Below are positions 20,041 to 20,474 of a stretch of DNA of 20,474 nucleotides, piece by piece; the stretch's first letter is position 1; the number at the start of each line of letters is the position of its first letter. Where the stretch lies: the IMG/VR virus record IMGVR_UViG_3300027852_000197, positions 1 through 20,474 of that record; one strand, given 5' to 3'. Made by a program: the position numbers and the translations under genes. The DNA is from a virus. Below the pieces are notes generated by a model. It was not told the origin of the DNA and made no database searches. It was given only the letters and a program-made list of their open reading frames with translations.

Positions 20041-20474
20041 AGAAATCAGAAGAGTGCCAGCAAATTGGGAACACCCAAAAATGGTGCGACTAGGTACGAG
20101 CGGATATGAAAACGCTTTCAAGCCACAACATAAATGTAGTTTTGATGATGATGCAGCGGATTGGATTAAAGAGTTTATTAAATGGAGCGCAGGGGATTTC
20201 CCATCCCATGCAGAAGATGATGATAAAAAATTGCCGTTTTGGGAGTGGGCTGGCTCCCATCCCGACCGTGATGATTACGTTGACTATAAAGATGAAGAAC
20301 CAACTTGGTGGCAAGCCTATGAAACTGTGTCAGAAGGTACACCAGTTAGTCCGCCTTTCGAAACAAAAGAAGAGCTCATTCAGTATCTAGCCGACAACGG
20401 AGATTTTTGGGATCAAAAAAGATGCAAAGAACCAAAATGGGCAAGTTTATGGGGTGGCATACCTGGTGTGAGCG
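20033..20474 (+). CDS. Conserved-type phage protein, acidic, 3' end outside window
   Basis: ATG 20033 overlaps the HNH gene stop by eight bases, with AAGGA nine bases ahead. The frame stays open for 147 codons to the window edge. It starts GREIRRVPANWEHPK, is rich in Trp, Asp and Glu (DDDAADWIKEFIKW, FWEWAGSHPDRDDY), and contains WWQAYETVSEGTPVSPPF and TKEELIQYLADNGDFWDQ. I remember such segments from hypothetical phage proteins across many hosts, without an assigned function. Its acidic character could fit DNA mimicry, but that is speculative. Confidence 0.8.
   Translation, partial: MGREIRRVPANWEHPKMVRLGTSGYENAFKPQHKCSFDDDAADWIKEFIKWSAGDFPSHAEDDDKKLPFWEWAGSHPDRDDYVDYKDEEPTWWQAYETVSEGTPVSPPFETKEELIQYLADNGDFWDQKRCKEPKWASLWGGIPGVS

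Noticed and set aside
1-20474. tRNA genes, CRISPR arrays, insertion sequences, integrase or attachment sites
   Set aside because: Nothing with the needed structure was seen. The only regular repeats are the operators, TGACAAA iterons, ATGCAAACT units and the 27-bp coding duplication.

Overview
The window looks like about 20 kb of a temperate tailed phage (prophage or circular form) of an alphaproteobacterium. The host group is inferred from two phage-borne homologues of proteins essentially confined to Alphaproteobacteria: a GcrA-family regulator (11058-11606, minus) and a DUF2312/GapR-like DNA-binding protein (15903-16499, plus). No integrase, attachment site, host gene, tRNA, rRNA, insertion sequence or CRISPR array is visible, so I cannot tell prophage from free phage.

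Layout. (1) 1-5874, minus: a lambda-type packaging and head module, read from right to left as small terminase (Nu1-like), large terminase (gpA), gpW-like head-completion protein, portal (gpB), S49/ClpP-like head protease (gpC), then a truncated acidic-repeat protein. (2) 5875-6078: a non-coding gap with TGACAAA iterons and adjacent palindromes, my candidate for cos. (3) 6079-14256, minus: an early/replication operon. It starts with a Cro-like HTH gene and a CII-like gene. It continues with a DnaG-type primase, two small membrane proteins, the GcrA homologue, several small unknowns including an OmpR-type winged-helix protein and a zinc-ribbon protein, a small P-loop protein, a P4/D5-type SF3 helicase, and a DUF6456-like gene next to the presumed cos. 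Almost all of these genes overlap by 1-4 bases or sit within about 10 bases of each other. (4) 14257-15681: the switch region. It holds a LexA/CI-type repressor (plus strand), a small membrane protein (minus strand) and two repressor-regulated promoters. (5) 15682-20474, plus: a second operon of small accessory genes (GapR-like, Cys-rich, ASCH domain, triple-repeat HNH protein and unknowns) that runs off the window.

Control. The 14-base palindrome GGCGATTTATCGCC occurs three times exactly and once in degenerate form (11/14). The copies form two pairs, centred 27 and 28 bases apart. Each pair brackets a TTGACA -35 box, one firing left into the replication operon and one firing right into the accessory operon. 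The repressor carries the Ser/Lys dyad and Ala-Gly site of self-cleaving S24 repressors, so DNA damage would be expected to release both operons together.

Most unusual points: host-type cell-cycle regulators on both arms; a DnaG-type primase that has lost three of four zinc ligands while a separate four-Cys zinc-ribbon protein is encoded in the same operon; a long inverted array of ATGCAAACT units before the last early gene; and a probable cos with helically phased iterons. Functions come from motif recognition by eye; no database search was run.
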